In this document: positions 11,600 to 24,915 of the stretch, in pieces
Numbering within the stretch: position 1 is the first letter of the stretch
How the letters are laid out: every line of letters starts with the position of its first letter
Assembly: GCF_041260155.1 (NCBI RefSeq)
Contig: NC_091944.1
Span: 12,155,272-12,219,271 of the forward strand
Reading direction: 5' to 3'
Source of the DNA: Ptychodera flava
Lineage: Eukaryota > Hemichordata > Enteropneusta > Ptychoderidae
DNA length: 64,000 nucleotides
Position numbers and translations under genes: made by a program
Notes under the pieces: generated by a model
Database searches by the model: none
Told to the model about the DNA's origin: nothing
Seen by the model: only the letters and a program-made list of their open reading frames with translations

Positions 11600-11825
11600 C
11601 CTCCCCCGCAGACGCACAACCGCTTAAAAGTCAGCCGCGCCAAGCGCCAGATTTCAAATTCCATGGCCTATGTTTACACGCGGCAGGGCTGTCACGTGGT
11701 AAAGATCGCAGAGAGTGATGACGTAGATGATCACGCGAGACCTTCGATATTTTGCGTGAAGGAGAAAGACGTGCCTGTGAGGTCACGGACCACTTGTCAA
11801 CATCAACAATGGAGAAAGGCGTAAG
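11600..11825 (+). promoter_or_regulatory. Promoter-like CpG patch with possible first exon
   Basis: This stretch is locally richer in CpG and contains CACGTG (E-box, ~11,694), TGACGTAGATGA (CRE-like, ~11,719) and the start ATGGAGAAAGGC followed at once by GTAAGT. That arrangement fits a promoter and a four-codon first coding exon (MEKG). I found no convincing second exon downstream on this strand, so the transcript is unknown. Confidence 0.35.
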
Positions 11826-11829
11826 TTAA

Positions 11830-14800
11830 TTGCCTATATAAATACTGTTGTTGTCTTTGATGTTACGGACCGGGCGGAAGTGTGCATCCTTTGTATTGAT
11901 TTTGTAACAGATTTCTTTGGCAAGCCAGGATTTTAGAAGTCTATGGCAATAAACACTTTCCAGCCGGTTTTATTTTCCTGTGTCGCGGTGCGGCACCAAC
12001 ATTGTCCGTGTATCATCACCAGCTATCGTGAATTACGTTTCCATTTTTATTTGGGGGGGATTCATCTAAGTTGTCAAAAATCGTAAAATTGTTTTGAATA
12101 CCATGCTCTTTGAGCGAGTTCTTTCTGTCGCTTTTCTTTGGCTGTTGTTACTGAACATTTAGAACATTAGAGCTCCGAACCCGGTGAGTAACGGTACACT
12201 CAGTGTGACAGAATTCGGACAGGGTAGTAAATTTCGCCTAAAGTCGTTTCGTAAATGACTAGCAATACGAAATCTTATTACCGTACCTTTCGAAACTTTA
12301 TTGTGGTTATTCTCAAACTCAGTTGATACGACGGGAGTGATATTTCGGGGTCAAAGTTGCCAAAGTTTTGACCCCATGTCGATGGCGTAGTAATCGGACT
12401 GCAATCCCAGAAATCGGACGTCGTGTTTGGAATGTGATTAGGAGCTAAGTGTTGATAATTTGAAACCTCAAACCACCGATTTTAATTTCGATGTGTTTAG
12501 AAAACTGTATATAAGAATATTTCATGATAATTAGTTATGTTTGATCCATGGACGACTCAACTATATTTCGACGTGTATAGCGCTAGATATCGGACACGGG
12601 CTGCCTCTGTGTGTGTTGCTTTCGGCACCTTGTATCGTACGGTGTGGCTAACTTCGCTAAGTTTGTTCAGTGAGTATTACTTATAATTGTTTCCATTGCA
12701 TATTTTGTTTGTATTAGAATCGCACAGGCATTATTTAATAAAAATAGCGAGTATATTTCATCGTATGACATTATTTACCTGTCAAGTTTTTACGCGGTAA
12801 GTCACTTACGTTTACACAATTATGCTAAATATTGTCTGTCCGAAAACTTGTACACTTCTTACGTTCATTAAATGTACTTTTTTTCTAGAAACAACTGCGC
12901 AGTTTTCGTTAAAACTACATGCAATCGTAGCGAACAATGGAAAGAATATTTTCAAAATCATTATTCTCCCCCACATTCAAAATTCAATGCTAAATCAGGA
13001 CTTTAGTCAAAATTTCAGTTACTTTGACCTGACGGCAGTATGTTGACAGTATCACTGACGCGGTATCAGACGACAATTTGTGACCGCCGCTCGTAGCGAA
13101 CTCGATAGCTTCTACCAAAAAAAACTATTGAAAACGGGACATCAGTATCACCTGACTTAATATGAGGTCACACGACCTGTAAAACGCTATCAATACGGAG
13201 CGAAGTGAGTGTAACTAACAGCATGTCACTAAATGTCCGAAAACTGAGGTCGTCCGAAAACTGTCACACTGAGTGTACTGTACTAACTGTAGTGTCTGTA
13301 TGCGTGGACCCAGGAGCAGGGTCTATGTGGAAACACACGCTATTCGATAGCTTTCGAGCGATGGTGTTTGCCCAGACTATTAATCTCATAAAATACACAT
13401 TTGATCCACATAATTGCTGCTCTCGATGATCGACGACAGTTGAAAGTTCATAGAGTGACCGTGATGTCGGCACAGCAGCCTGAGCACGCCTGTACATACA
13501 TCGAGATCGCGAAGGCGCATACAGATGGATTCGTCTTTGACACAGGGTAGGGGCTGGGCATGGAGGAAGGTCTATGTGTATGGTAGGAGTTAGAATGAAA
13601 ATGAATAAGGCTGATGTATTACATGCGAATCAAAGCACTGGTATTGTTTTTAGGACTGGCATTGTTCACTTTGAAAATAAAAGAGTTCGATTTGCATCAC
13701 ATTGTGAGAAAAAAATACTGTCGAAAACTGTCACCTTTTATCATGTATTTCACTTGTCTCAGATATTTTTTTCAATACTGTAACGAACAATATGCCCCAG
13801 TTCATGACTTGTAATCGAGATGGTGGTTGGAAAACAATGTTGATATTTGATTTCCTTGTTATGACATGGTGATCTATTGTCTTTTGTGGCTAGGACAGTA
13901 AGTTCAAATAATACATTTGAAGGGCAGAAAATGGCTGGAAATGCACAATCCCGCAGTCGACTCAGTGTTTTGTTGAAGATTTTTTTCTCTGGCACGGTGG
14001 ATTTTTGAAACCAGCGACTGTTAAACTGAATAAATGCTGTTTCTGTATTTAAAAAATATATTTTTGCCAAAAGTACAACCGTAATGTTTTTCGGGGGGAG
14101 GGGGGTAGCGGGTGTGTTTTTGAGTCAGCTAACATTTGGACCAAACAAGTAGACAGCTGTTTCTGTAGTTTTAATAGATTATGTTTATTTATTGACCAAA
14201 ATTCTACCTCATGCCATTGTTCTGTTGCTTTTTCCAGGTGGAAGCATTTTGAGCCCACAGACTTTTTCTTACGTGGAAGCAAGACACTGCTGTTGTTCAT
14301 CATTTTTATACATAAGGTTTTACTTTATTTACAAAAGAGCTCAATGATGTGAACAAAGTGTATTTTTAGGAATGTAAATAAAGATATAGAGACATTTTAT
14401 TTTTCCTCCTTATCCTGTTAATTTGCTAGATTTTTTTACATTGATGTTATGACAGTATACACATGTTGACTGGCCATGAGGGTAACAGCATAGTGTGTAT
14501 CATGAGGGACTGTGAGTTATCCCCCAAAAACAGACTGTTTCCCGAGGCCAAAGGCCCAGGGAAACATTTTGTTTTTGTTTTTTGGGTTTTGTTGGGGGGG
14601 GGGGTGACTCAGAGTCCTGATGGGTTAAAGAATTTTGCTGTTACCCAAAAGCCAGTCAATATGTGTTTTGCAACACACCTAGCATTCCACATGAAGCAAA
14701 ATTGACTGATATAAATCAGAGTGTGTGACTTTGTGGAAAAACGTGAATGCTACAGACTCCAGGCTGTGATTTTCATATTTTACTGGAAAAATGGCAAATA

Positions 14801-15100
14801 TACTTACAGTGCAACTAAAGACTAAACAAAGCATTTGTTGAACATGTTACCTTGGTGGCACTGAAGGTAAGTGGCCTAAAAAGAATGTCAAGGACACTGT
14901 GCTCTCACTGTGATTAGCTATAACACAAAACACAAACGTGTTCATCCCAAGTACCCCCCACCGGTCTTCACCAAATATCACAGTAATAGGTACCTCATGC
15001 ATTTTTCAAGCATCAACACATATATACACTGGACAGATGGATACCTTTTGCATATGCTCCTCTGTCATACATCCACATATCAAGGTAAGTTCAAAATATA
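11830..15100. other. No gene recognised
   Basis: AT-rich sequence with short overlapping open frames on both strands and no conserved motif or splice pattern. A run of 13 G lies near 14,594. Confidence 0.4.
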
Positions 15101-15299
15101 GTCAATGACTCCGTCCACTTCCATACAGTGACAACATATTTACACGCAAGCTGAAAAATGCGAAAATGGCCCTTGTAGCTGCTGAAATATCTTGAAGTTG
15201 ATAAACATGAAGTCAAAAATAACTAAAGGACACCAGAAAATTTGGAGAAAAAACTTGACTGATGACTGTCCAAGAAAAAACAGACCTACAGCTGTAATG

Positions 15300-16310
15300 G
15301 TTAAACTAGAATTAGATATGCACATAATAAGTGAGATAAATACCAAGTCATCTGTACGGGGTGTACCTATTGTAAATGTTCAGACATTGATTGAAGGACG
15401 TGAAAGGTCATATGAAGGTTACCCAAAATCTGGTTTGAAAGTTTTGGTCCCATACTAGTCATTATTTTCAAACAGAAAGCAGCTCTGTAGCGCTATTGGG
15501 TAGCTTGGAATTAGGCATGCCCATATTTACTGAGATGCACAGGTCAAGGGTTACCCAAAATTTCAGCAATAACTTTTGGTCCGATATTATTCCATGTCAA
15601 ATAAAACCAGATCCCTGACACGATTATGTAGCCTGAAATAAGGTACCTGGATGTGAATAATGTCAAGGGTCATACTGAAATTACGGGATAAATTTTAGTC
15701 CTTTACTGTGCCATGTTCAAGGGAAAACATGACCTCCACACTTATTTGCCTAGAATTAGGCATGTGCATATTTTAAAGCTCAATAAGCTTTATCTTTTGG
15801 CTATTTTTTTAGAACTTTTTTTTTGTGGTTTCCTTACACTTTTCTGCATTGAATCTCAAAAACTTTAATTTAATGCCAAATATTTAGCATACCACACAAC
15901 CTATATATAAGTATAATCTACATTGTTATTGTTCAATATTGTACTCAAGTCCGGACTATAATTCATTTGTAAACAATAAACAATGATTACTACACACATA
16001 CAATCTGTGCTGACTAAAAGAATACTCAAAATTTCAGCATGACAGATTACAGTCAGACACAGAAGTTGATATACAGAAGCAGAATACTGAAAACTTACCA
16101 CAAGTTACAGCTTCAATGAGCTGCATAGGTAAGGGATCACCCCAAAATTTGGAAATTAATTTTGGCCCAATAGTGGGCCATATCCAAAAGAAAGTTGATT
16201 GCTTACTCTGTGGGTAAACGCAAAATGAGAATATGGTGTCTCCCCTGCACCATGGAGGTAGTAGGAGCTCCATGCCTGCACTAAGGTACTGGCTGTGGGT
16301 CAAAGGTCAT
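15300..16310. repeat. Decayed ~150-bp tandem repeat
   Basis: The landmarks GAATTAGGCATG, AAGGGTTACCCAAAATTTCAG and TTTTGGTCC followed by CCATGTCAAA recur around 15,310-15,450, 15,510-15,630, 15,640-15,760 and 16,120-16,200. The units are heavily diverged. The open frame at 15,192-15,458 is part of this repeat, not a gene. Confidence 0.55.
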
Positions 16311-16319
16311 AAAAAATAA

Positions 16320-17405
16320 TGGAAAAATCGCTGAAAATAGACAATTGCAGATATCAGCACAAAATGACCAATTTACATAGAGGCTACCTAAAGTAACCAC
16401 AAAGTAAAGATCAACTCAATCTGGCCAACAGTTCCCAAGTTCATGATTTTTACCACTTCTGCCTGTTTTCCCTCATTTGATATAGACGGATGGATGGACA
16501 TATATACATACAGTGATGGACATTTTTTCAGCCTATAAGAATAGCTTCCTTTGCTATACATGTGGCTAGTATGGAAGCTAACACTTCAGGAAAACCTCAG
16601 GAAAGCCTGAAAGTCCTACTCTATCCAAAAACATGAAATGTAAATATTCTTAAGTGTTCCCTGATTGTGCCATAAGAAAACTGGATTAGTAGAATCCATG
16701 TTATGTCAATGTGGTAGTATTGCACATATTTGCCACGTTAGTACTGCTCATGCAAGAAGTTGAAAATTTGTTATTCATAAAGCTACCTAATACCATGTCA
16801 AAACATTGTGGAAATTCACTGCACATGAGTATGTCACATACATGGGAAAAGTTGCCATCTTTGAAATTAGCACTACAGCTGTAACTCTCATAATACATGT
16901 ATTTCCTTTACTTTTGTCTGTGTGTCAACTACATTTCTTGTTCTACTCCCTCATGCATAGTGAAATGCATACAGTTATGGTTGTAATGTTGTAATACACA
17001 TTCTCATTATTGAAGACTGACATCCAGATTGAAATTCAATATTCAACAAGAACACTGCTTGCTACATAATATACACAGATTGTTGACACACTGACTACTG
17101 AGTATTTAAACATGCTTGAAGAAGTAGAACAAGAAACTGTAGTTGATTGACACAATAGCAAGACACTGCCAATGACCTAGTGATGACAATGAGAGTACTG
17201 GTACCTGAATGTGTACTAAAAGTTACAGTTCACTGTCTTTGACCCAACTGTGGACAGAACTCCGTCTAAGCATACGTGAGTAATGGCTGTTGATGAACAC
17301 AAATGAAAACAGATGAAGATATGTGTCCCCTTGCCCCAACACTTCATCTGCATAGACTTAGATAACCCCTGGCAAACCAGTTTTCTCAGTCCCTTTATTT
17401 CTGAT
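16320..17405. other. No gene recognised
   Basis: Intergenic sequence 3' of the minus-strand transposase-like copy. No exon, RNA gene or element is supported. Confidence 0.4.
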
Positions 17406-20400
17406 CTAACTTGGAGTTTTGACATTTTTTGTTCTACACACTATACTTGGCAATAGTTCCTCTATGTTCTTTTTGATTTCTGTTCCTGAACAATGGAAGC
17501 AGTAGGTGGTGGTGGTATTGCTGCCAGATGTGAGGATATTCTCCTTGGATCCTGTAGCTCTATCTTTCTTTGCATACCTTGATGATCTTGCAGCCTCTTG
17601 CACCTCTTGCAGGATTATCTTCTTTACGTCTCTGATGTAAGAGTACGGTTTATCAACCTTTACTGGTGTTGCAGACCATCTCCCACTCTTCTTGTTGAAG
17701 TGTCTGTGATATCTTAAACATTGATAAATAATTTATTGATGAAACTATAAAGAATATTTATGATTTTGGCTCTATCAAACAGGTTCAGCAAAACTTTATC
17801 TCTTGTATTATTAAAATAATATCAGTGTGGAAATTATTTTTCCACCGTGAAGAGTTTACTTGATAAACGGGGTAGGGTTGGCAAGGCTGACTATTTCACA
17901 TGTGACTGGTATTTTGGTTGCCCATGAAAACAATCACATTTGTGGAAACATTTACAAAGTTGCTCATTATTGGAGCAATCCAATTCATTTTAACAAGTTT
18001 ACATCTGTAACCCATTAATTTCATACTGTAGTTTATAATTTTGCAAAAAGCATAATACTGGTACTTTTCAATAGAAACAATTTTTAGCACAGGTACTGTT
18101 GATTCATTGACCTTCTCTTGGATGCATTTACATACATGTTTTTGCACTTGATGTCAGGATAGACAGGCTGTAAGGTGTATCTAGATTGTTCAAACAACGG
18201 AAGACTATGTTCCTGTCTAATTTTACAATAAAACTCACATCATTTCACCATTTCTTGTCTTTCTCACTTCTCTGTTGTGGTGTACATTGTGGTCAAGAGC
18301 AGCCAACCTATTTCCAACTCTATATACTGGTGGTTTGTAAGCAAACCTCTTTGCAGCATACATTAGAACATTTTGTTGAAATTCTCACGTTCAGCTGTGT
18401 GCCTGGAAAATGAAGAATGTGAAACAAAAATTGTAAACGATAACACTTGACATGTCACCCCCCCAAAGACATACATATTCAGATATAAAGACCTAGTAGT
18501 GGCATTTGTATTTCAGCTCACATCACCATTTTTATAGATGGCAACAGATGATTTACCACTCAATTATGATATCTTGCAAGACATACATCCATTGTAATTA
18601 CACTAGCAATGGGTTGCCAGCCAAGCAGTACAAGTCTTTGAAATTGGAGTGGGTGCAGAGTTACAAAAATTGTAGCTTTTCTGCTGTATTTAGTGCGATG
18701 GGCCAGGCGCTGTTTGTCCTGTAAACATGTCCATGAAACTGCACAGTCATGCAAGGTCTCATGGGATTCCGAAAATGGTTTATTGGAGCTGTCAGGCCAC
18801 AGAAAAAAAGAATTGGTTCTGGCCATGGCTTATTTCCAAAATTGGGGAGGTGATGTGCATTTATTTTGTATTTGCTCAGGTCAGTCAGTCTGCTTTCCAA
18901 ACATGTATTCAACAGTTCACATTAATGTATTGTACATAATTCTGGAAGGTGCTGATCAGAAAGAAATTTATTTTTTTTTGCTCACTAGACTGAAATACAT
19001 GAGTGTCATATGTATGTTTGTACCCAATCTATGTATGTATACATGTACTAGTATTCATGGATGGACATGTGTTCTTGTATATCTGTTGGTCGATTACAAA
19101 AACTTGAGAACCACAGCACCTTCCATCTTGTGTACATGTGCAGATGAACAATGGTTTGAAGTGAACTTGTTCAAATGAACTTGATGATTTCAGAAATATG
19201 CAAATGAGTTAAAGAAGTTCAAAATTGGTCAAATTTTTTGATCACAGAAATTGGTAAAGAGTTACCTTTAGAATAGCATTTTACTGACATACTAGCACTC
19301 CTTTTGTTATGAAACAGGCCATGCAACAAAATCTGGCAATGTACATAAATGTAGTATATTCAGATGACACTGCTGATGTCAAAGTATCTGTCATTATTTC
19401 AAAATTACCATAAATATACATGCAAACTATTGTGCAGCAGCCTGATTAACACCTACATTAGGTATGCCAACATTGAATTAGGGTGATTTCAAACATTTGA
19501 GGTAGGGTGGGGTGGGGGCGTTACAATGTCATGTTTTACATTATTACCTGAAATTCAGATAGTATGGAATCTTCTTCAGGAGGGTTTTGTCCAGAACAAT
19601 TTTTCTCAGGGCAACATGAGCTGGGCTATCGCTTTTCAACCACTCTCTCTCTCTTTATCATCGTAAGGGGACCATGGTTACGCTGATTCACACCCTCACA
19701 ATACGGAAGTATCCATGAATGTTCACCACAAACATGGTGCAACACTCCACACCATAGTCCCTGAAAAAATGAGATATAATATGCTGCTACATTAGGTGCA
19801 TTGAATTACCTTGTAAATGTTACTGATATTCAAGTTTACTTGACTTAGCCAGTTTTTCTGGTGTTATATGTAGTAGAAGCTACATATAACACCAGCTGTT
19901 GAGCTGTTGAGCTGTTGGGAGCTGTTGTGACAATTAAGCATCTGTCCACCATCAGTATTTCAATGACACAAATACGTTTTCTATACATATACTTGCAGTC
20001 AGTGCATAGATTCAAAGTTTGCATTACTTACATTCTCTGAATGTTGTCTCTTTGTGATCTGTGTTCAAATCATGTGTTACATGTTAATAATGCTTACACA
20101 AACAAATAAAATACTTACCAGAAACTGTTCATAGTTTGATGCATTTTTACAACAGTGCCAAAAATGGTTTATAATATCCTTGCTCCACTTCAGGAGTAAT
20201 CTGCACTCCTTGACTTGACCACCTGAAATACAAAGTTTTGACTGTTTTGTCAACAACGCAATCAAGTCATGAAAATACTTTCAAATTTCTAATAAAGGTC
20301 AGCAGACATTTTGCACATGACAAATGGCTTACAAACTTGCCTTCCATGCCATGAGAAATAAACATGATATACTAGTTAGGACTGGGAAAATTTTTGTGTC

Positions 20401-22559
20401 AATGGCACTACATTCCAAGTTTGCACAGAATACATGTATTTGTGGAATATATTGTACCATGTTTATTTGGTCTCAGTATTGCTGTAACCAAACAAAAGCT
20501 TTAAAGTAACACACACATTAAAATTAAGAAATAGTAAAATAGAAAATTGCACATAAAACCACAAATCTTACTCAAGTACCTACAAGCCAATCATCATACA
20601 ACAAGACAGTTGGCAAGTTTGATTTCTGACCTCTTTCCCATTGTTTTAGCTCTTTTCTATGTTTTTGGAGCTGGCACATCAATTAGCATGAAATCGTACC
20701 TCCAATTTATGATAATATCCAAGTCAGAGTACATACATGCATGCAATGGATGCTGACTGATCCCATAAAAGTTAGCATTAGAATTGATTGTGATAGCATA
20801 CAAAAAACATAAAGGCTACATATCAAACTATTGCTCCATGTGCCATGTACACATACAGCAAATGGGAACAAAGGCTTCACTTTACCTTTACTATTTTTTT
20901 CCAAGGTTCTTTCTGTTTTCTTCTTTCCTGATAACAAACATAAAAGAGCATTTTGATAGAGTTTACTATTTTGAGAGGGCTCAGAGGTTCTCATGTAAAT
21001 TGTAATTTCATGTACCAGTGGACAGTTACACAACAGTCACACATTGTGAATATTTGTCTGATATACACACATTGCTCACGACTGTGCAACATTAACACAG
21101 TCAGTTTATACCTCCATGAAAAACAACATTGAACATTATTAAACATTAAAACTTACAGATCTCATTTGATCTTGATGCCTAAGCTAAGACAGAATATCAT
21201 GAATACTGAGTTTGCACACACTGGATGTATCACTTTAAATGGCTCACTGGTTATGTTCTCAACAGTTATCAGAAATCATAAATAATGTTGCATACATTTT
21301 GGGTACACCACTATATCCATCTGTTGAATCACTGCCACTGTCTTCAATCGCAGACATGCCTGTCAGTGTTGTGCTGCCAACCTTAATACTGAAAGAAAAC
21401 ATAATTGAGTCAAATGCAATGCTGACTGCAACTATAAGAATTACTAGCTGGTATGTCTTCCACTACAGCAGCTGCACTCATTATAATACGGGAAAAAAAA
21501 ATAATTTATTTTGCATAGACCTACTACTGATAGAAAGTGCAACTTTTTAAAAATTTACCTGCAATCCGAATCCATTGATATTTCAGACACTCCAGGGGCT
21601 GATATTTTCTGTAGAGTTTCTTTGCTTGGCCCTGGGGTTGACATCATAGGTGCACTTACAGCATTAACAGAGGAGGGGGAAACGCTGACAGGTTGAACTG
21701 CATAGTACCTTGTGTGAAAAAAATGTAAAGGATAAGTCTCAATTATGCTCTGTTACCCTATCTCTTCCTACCTCCTTGTCATGTCCTATTTTTCACAGCA
21801 GTCGATGCATAAGTTTAAAATACTATGGCATTACTTTGTGACTCATATCAGTGCCATGAAAAGAGAAATACACGAAAGTTCACATTTATACGCAAATATA
21901 ACATTTACATCTGAATGTACCTGCCCCTTCCCCAGCACACACGTTTGCACATTGTCACAAGATGTACATCACCAGTCCCCCACTTTAAAACACTCAGAAA
22001 CAGGGAAGCACTGATTGAATGAAATGCTTGCAAAACTGCATGGAGCCCAGCTCCATGGCTGGGTAACGGCTTGATGAACAGGGTTAAAAAATTAAACTTG
22101 GCACTAACAAGATGTGATCTGTTTACGATGCATTCACAGGCACAGGCAGCCAGAAATGGACAATTATCTGAAAAAATGCAAACACAATTTGGAGACTTAC
22201 CCATCACACGCATGTGCGTTTACAAGACAAGTTACAACTACTATGATTTTTATCACTGTCCAAAAAGAATCTGTACCGAGTGGCGTTCTAATTATTTGTA
22301 TAAACTTCGTGGGTTGAAGTCCGGTTGACGGTCACGATTCAAGTTTCAACCACAGTCCTCTCTAGGCTCTATCCATGATCCACAGAGGGACTGTGTTTCA
22401 ACTCAAGTTACAATTCATTGTCTTCCAGCGAACTATCTCTTCCCAGATATTTATTTTACCAGCATTCCGTCGAGTTTTAGCCCGTTTCTTAGCAGAATCA
22501 CTAGGTATTCGGCGGCCCGCTGGACGCTTACGCTTTTCTGCTTCGTCGAGCGACGCCAT
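17406..22559 (-). pseudogene. Transposase-like metazoan protein, spliced copy with frame breaks
   Basis: Seven GT-AG exons on the minus strand: 22,559-22,412 (start MASLDEAEKRKRPAGRR, lysine/arginine-rich, then INIWEEIVRW); 21,708-21,559 and 21,388-21,309 (Ser/Thr-rich linker); 20,222-20,119 (KWSKDIINHFWHCCK); 19,760-19,548 (LWCGVLHHVCGEHSW, then WLKSDSPAHVALRK and IPYYLNF); 18,402-18,239 (LMYAAKRFAYKPPVYR, LAALDHNVHHNREV); 17,703-17,406 (HFNKKSGRWSATPVKVDKPY, stop at 17,406). From memory, the NHxWxC, HHVxxxHxW, SPAHVAL and RWxxxPVxxxKxY signatures mark a multicopy family of unknown function, often with transposase-like traits, in fish, cnidarians and other invertebrates. Reading frame changes within the AG-rich run of exon 5 and again early in exon 6. 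An exon between the first two appears missing or unrecognised. Intact introns exclude a processed copy. Decayed gene or assembly errors are both possible. Confidence 0.65.
19858..19895. repeat. Perfect hairpin, 16-bp arms and 6-nt loop
   Basis: CTGGTGTTATATGTAG is followed by TAGAAG and the exact complement of the first arm. It lies in an intron of the minus-strand transposase-like copy and is followed by short AGCTGTTG repeats. Too short for a typical microRNA precursor. Confidence 0.7.
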
Positions 22560-22899
22560 GTTGAATGTGAGTAGAACGGTATGCGCATGCGGACATGAAA
22601 AATTACGTAGCATTTCGTGTGTCAACAGTGTTGTATTCCAGTCCGGACAAGAATGGAAATTGGCGACATAAAATCGCTCGTTGTTGGCCTATAGTATGCG
22701 TTGTGATCCCAACTAATGTGTGACTCTGCGTTATTTGGTAGGACAATTAACATAAGTAAGTCATCATTGAAAAAAAAATAGGAAAAAAATGTCAAAAGTT
22801 ACAGCTTATGGAACTTTAATAATTAACAAATAGGGAGCACCGCATCTTCCTCCATAATTAAAAAAAGAAATCTATGTCCCTTCCGTCTCATCTGATGTG

Positions 22900-24060
22900 A
22901 TGTTGTGGTGTTGGCTGACACCAAATCGGACTAACTTCATTTATCACCATTATACAAATATGAATCGTACTATAACCTCTCTTATCTCCATTATATAGAT
23001 ATGAATAGCGCGAATCTATCTTATCTCAATTATGCAGATGTGAAACTCTATAGGCAATGTGTTAATTTCGCATGGGAGGATGAATTTGGGAAAATTCCCG
23101 ATTCTATGAATCAATCACGTATACAAGTTATAGGATAGCTGGTGTTATACCTAAAGTATTGAGGGCGTTAATACTGACAAAGCGTCTCCATTACTAAAAT
23201 TACATAGACAATTGTTCTTGTTTAGGTTGAACAGCAAACATGCCCGCGATAAGATAACCGAAATCACATTTGCTTTTGGCATATTTCTCTTTTAAACTCA
23301 AAAGAATGGATGATTCATAAATGTCGTCTGTTTCATACCGTTTTAGCCCTATCTTGTCTCTACTATAGAGTGTAACAAAACGTAAACATTGTGTTAGTTT
23401 CGCATGGAAGGACAATTTGGCACAAATTCCCCATATCATGAATCGGTGCTAAATGGCCTTTAGAGGTTAATATCCCTTGTAAAATGACGTATAAACTGTG
23501 TGAGTATGAGATATATGATCTTATCTCTAACATAATGCAGGAGTTAGACTGACGAAGCGTCATTTTTACAAATATAATATACATATCGGTTCTTTTTGGA
23601 GTTGAAAAGCAAATATTCCTGCAATGAGATAACCTAGATCACATTAGTCGTGTGACATATTTACGCTTCGAAATTCCAAAGAATAAATGACTCTTAAATG
23701 TCTTTCATGTCATTAAGTTTAGAAAATTATGGCCCCCCAATGTTTTTCTCTAGTTGGTATTTTTCAAGTTAATGAAACAGTTGACTCCATGCCTCTTTCT
23801 ACTCCTCTGGTTTATGTTGTTCGGGTGGATGATACAGACTCAACCAAACCTCCATCTCATCTCTATGTGAAACCCCGTATACAATTTGTTGATGTCTAGT
23901 GGGAGGACAATGTTTAGACAATGCCTTTCATTTCTTACAAATTTAACATTTATAATCCACGAATATATCTCTAGTTGATTAGTTCAAGCTTACAAAATAG
24001 TTCATACGAAGGGATAATTTAATAATCAAAATAAAGGACGAAAAGAATCTTCCATTTTCC
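22900..24060. repeat. Diverged ~330-375 bp tandem repeats
   Basis: Paired landmarks recur: TTTCGCATGGGAGGA (23,069) and TTTCGCATGGAAGGA (23,398); ACTGACAAAGCGTCTCC (23,174) and ACTGACGAAGCGTCATT (23,547); GATAAGATAACCGAAATCAC (23,247) and GATAACCTAGATCAC (~23,626). The open frames at 23,200-23,439 and 23,363-23,584 are repeat sequence. Confidence 0.6.
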
Positions 24061-24064
24061 TGAC

Positions 24065-24915
24065 GTCATGTTATAGTGGTGGCTGCCACCTAGTCGGACG
24101 AGCCCCTATCTTAATCCTTGAAATTACGCATTGTTACCGATTTATGTCCACGTCGCCAGACACCCGATACCGTTAATTTAACGACTGCAGACATGGCATA
24201 TGTGCTAATAAATTCTAGTGGAGTTATGGGGCATAAGTCAACAATGTGTTTGTATGCAAAACGCAGAATCTCGAAAGCACTGGAATATACTCTCTCACGC
24301 TCCTTCGTAATAACATTACAATTTCTGTCTGCAATGGTTGGACCCAATAAAAAACTTCGAGTCAGAGTCGTTTCCGTTTGCCTTACAAATATATTGTTAA
24401 TATTTAGCTCGTAATTCCACCAGCATTTATTAACACCCTAAACAAGTGTTTTAAAGCTGTCATATGATTTATATTTTCGTCAAATCGATGACACCTCCGA
24501 GAAGTTTATTCTATCCCTCTACACTTTTATAGTGGCGACTGACACCTAGTAGTAGTCGGACGAGACTCTATATCTTCATCCTTGAAATTCACAACTGCTT
24601 AGTCTACCATTTATTTGTGGCTATGTAGCCAGACACCTGATACTGTTAATTTAACGACTGCAGACATTGCATGGGTGCTAATAAACTCTAGTGCAGCTAT
24701 GAGGTATAAATCAACGATGTGTTTGTATGCAAAACGCAGAATCTCGGAAACACTGGAATATTTCTACGCGCAGGCCTTTAAGTAATAACATTACAATGTC
24801 TGTCAGCAGCGTTTGGGCCCAATAAAAACTGCGAGTCAGAGTCTTCCGTTTGCCTTACAAATATATTGCTAATATTAAATTCCACCGATGTTAAACTTTA
24901 TTAACACCCTAAACA
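24065..24915. repeat. Two tandem ~475-bp repeat units
   Basis: Unit 1 (~24,075-24,440) and unit 2 (~24,550-24,915) share CCAGACACC, GTTAATTTAACGACTGCAGA, GTGTTTGTATGCAAAACGCA and GTTTGCCTTACAAATATATT in the same order. The frames that appear coding (24,118-24,414 +, 24,111-24,347 -) are not preserved between units. A more diverged relative begins near 26,400. Confidence 0.7.

Noticed and set aside
24118-24414. Two opposing frames of ~80-100 codons
   Set aside because: They sit in a tandem repeat whose second unit breaks both frames.
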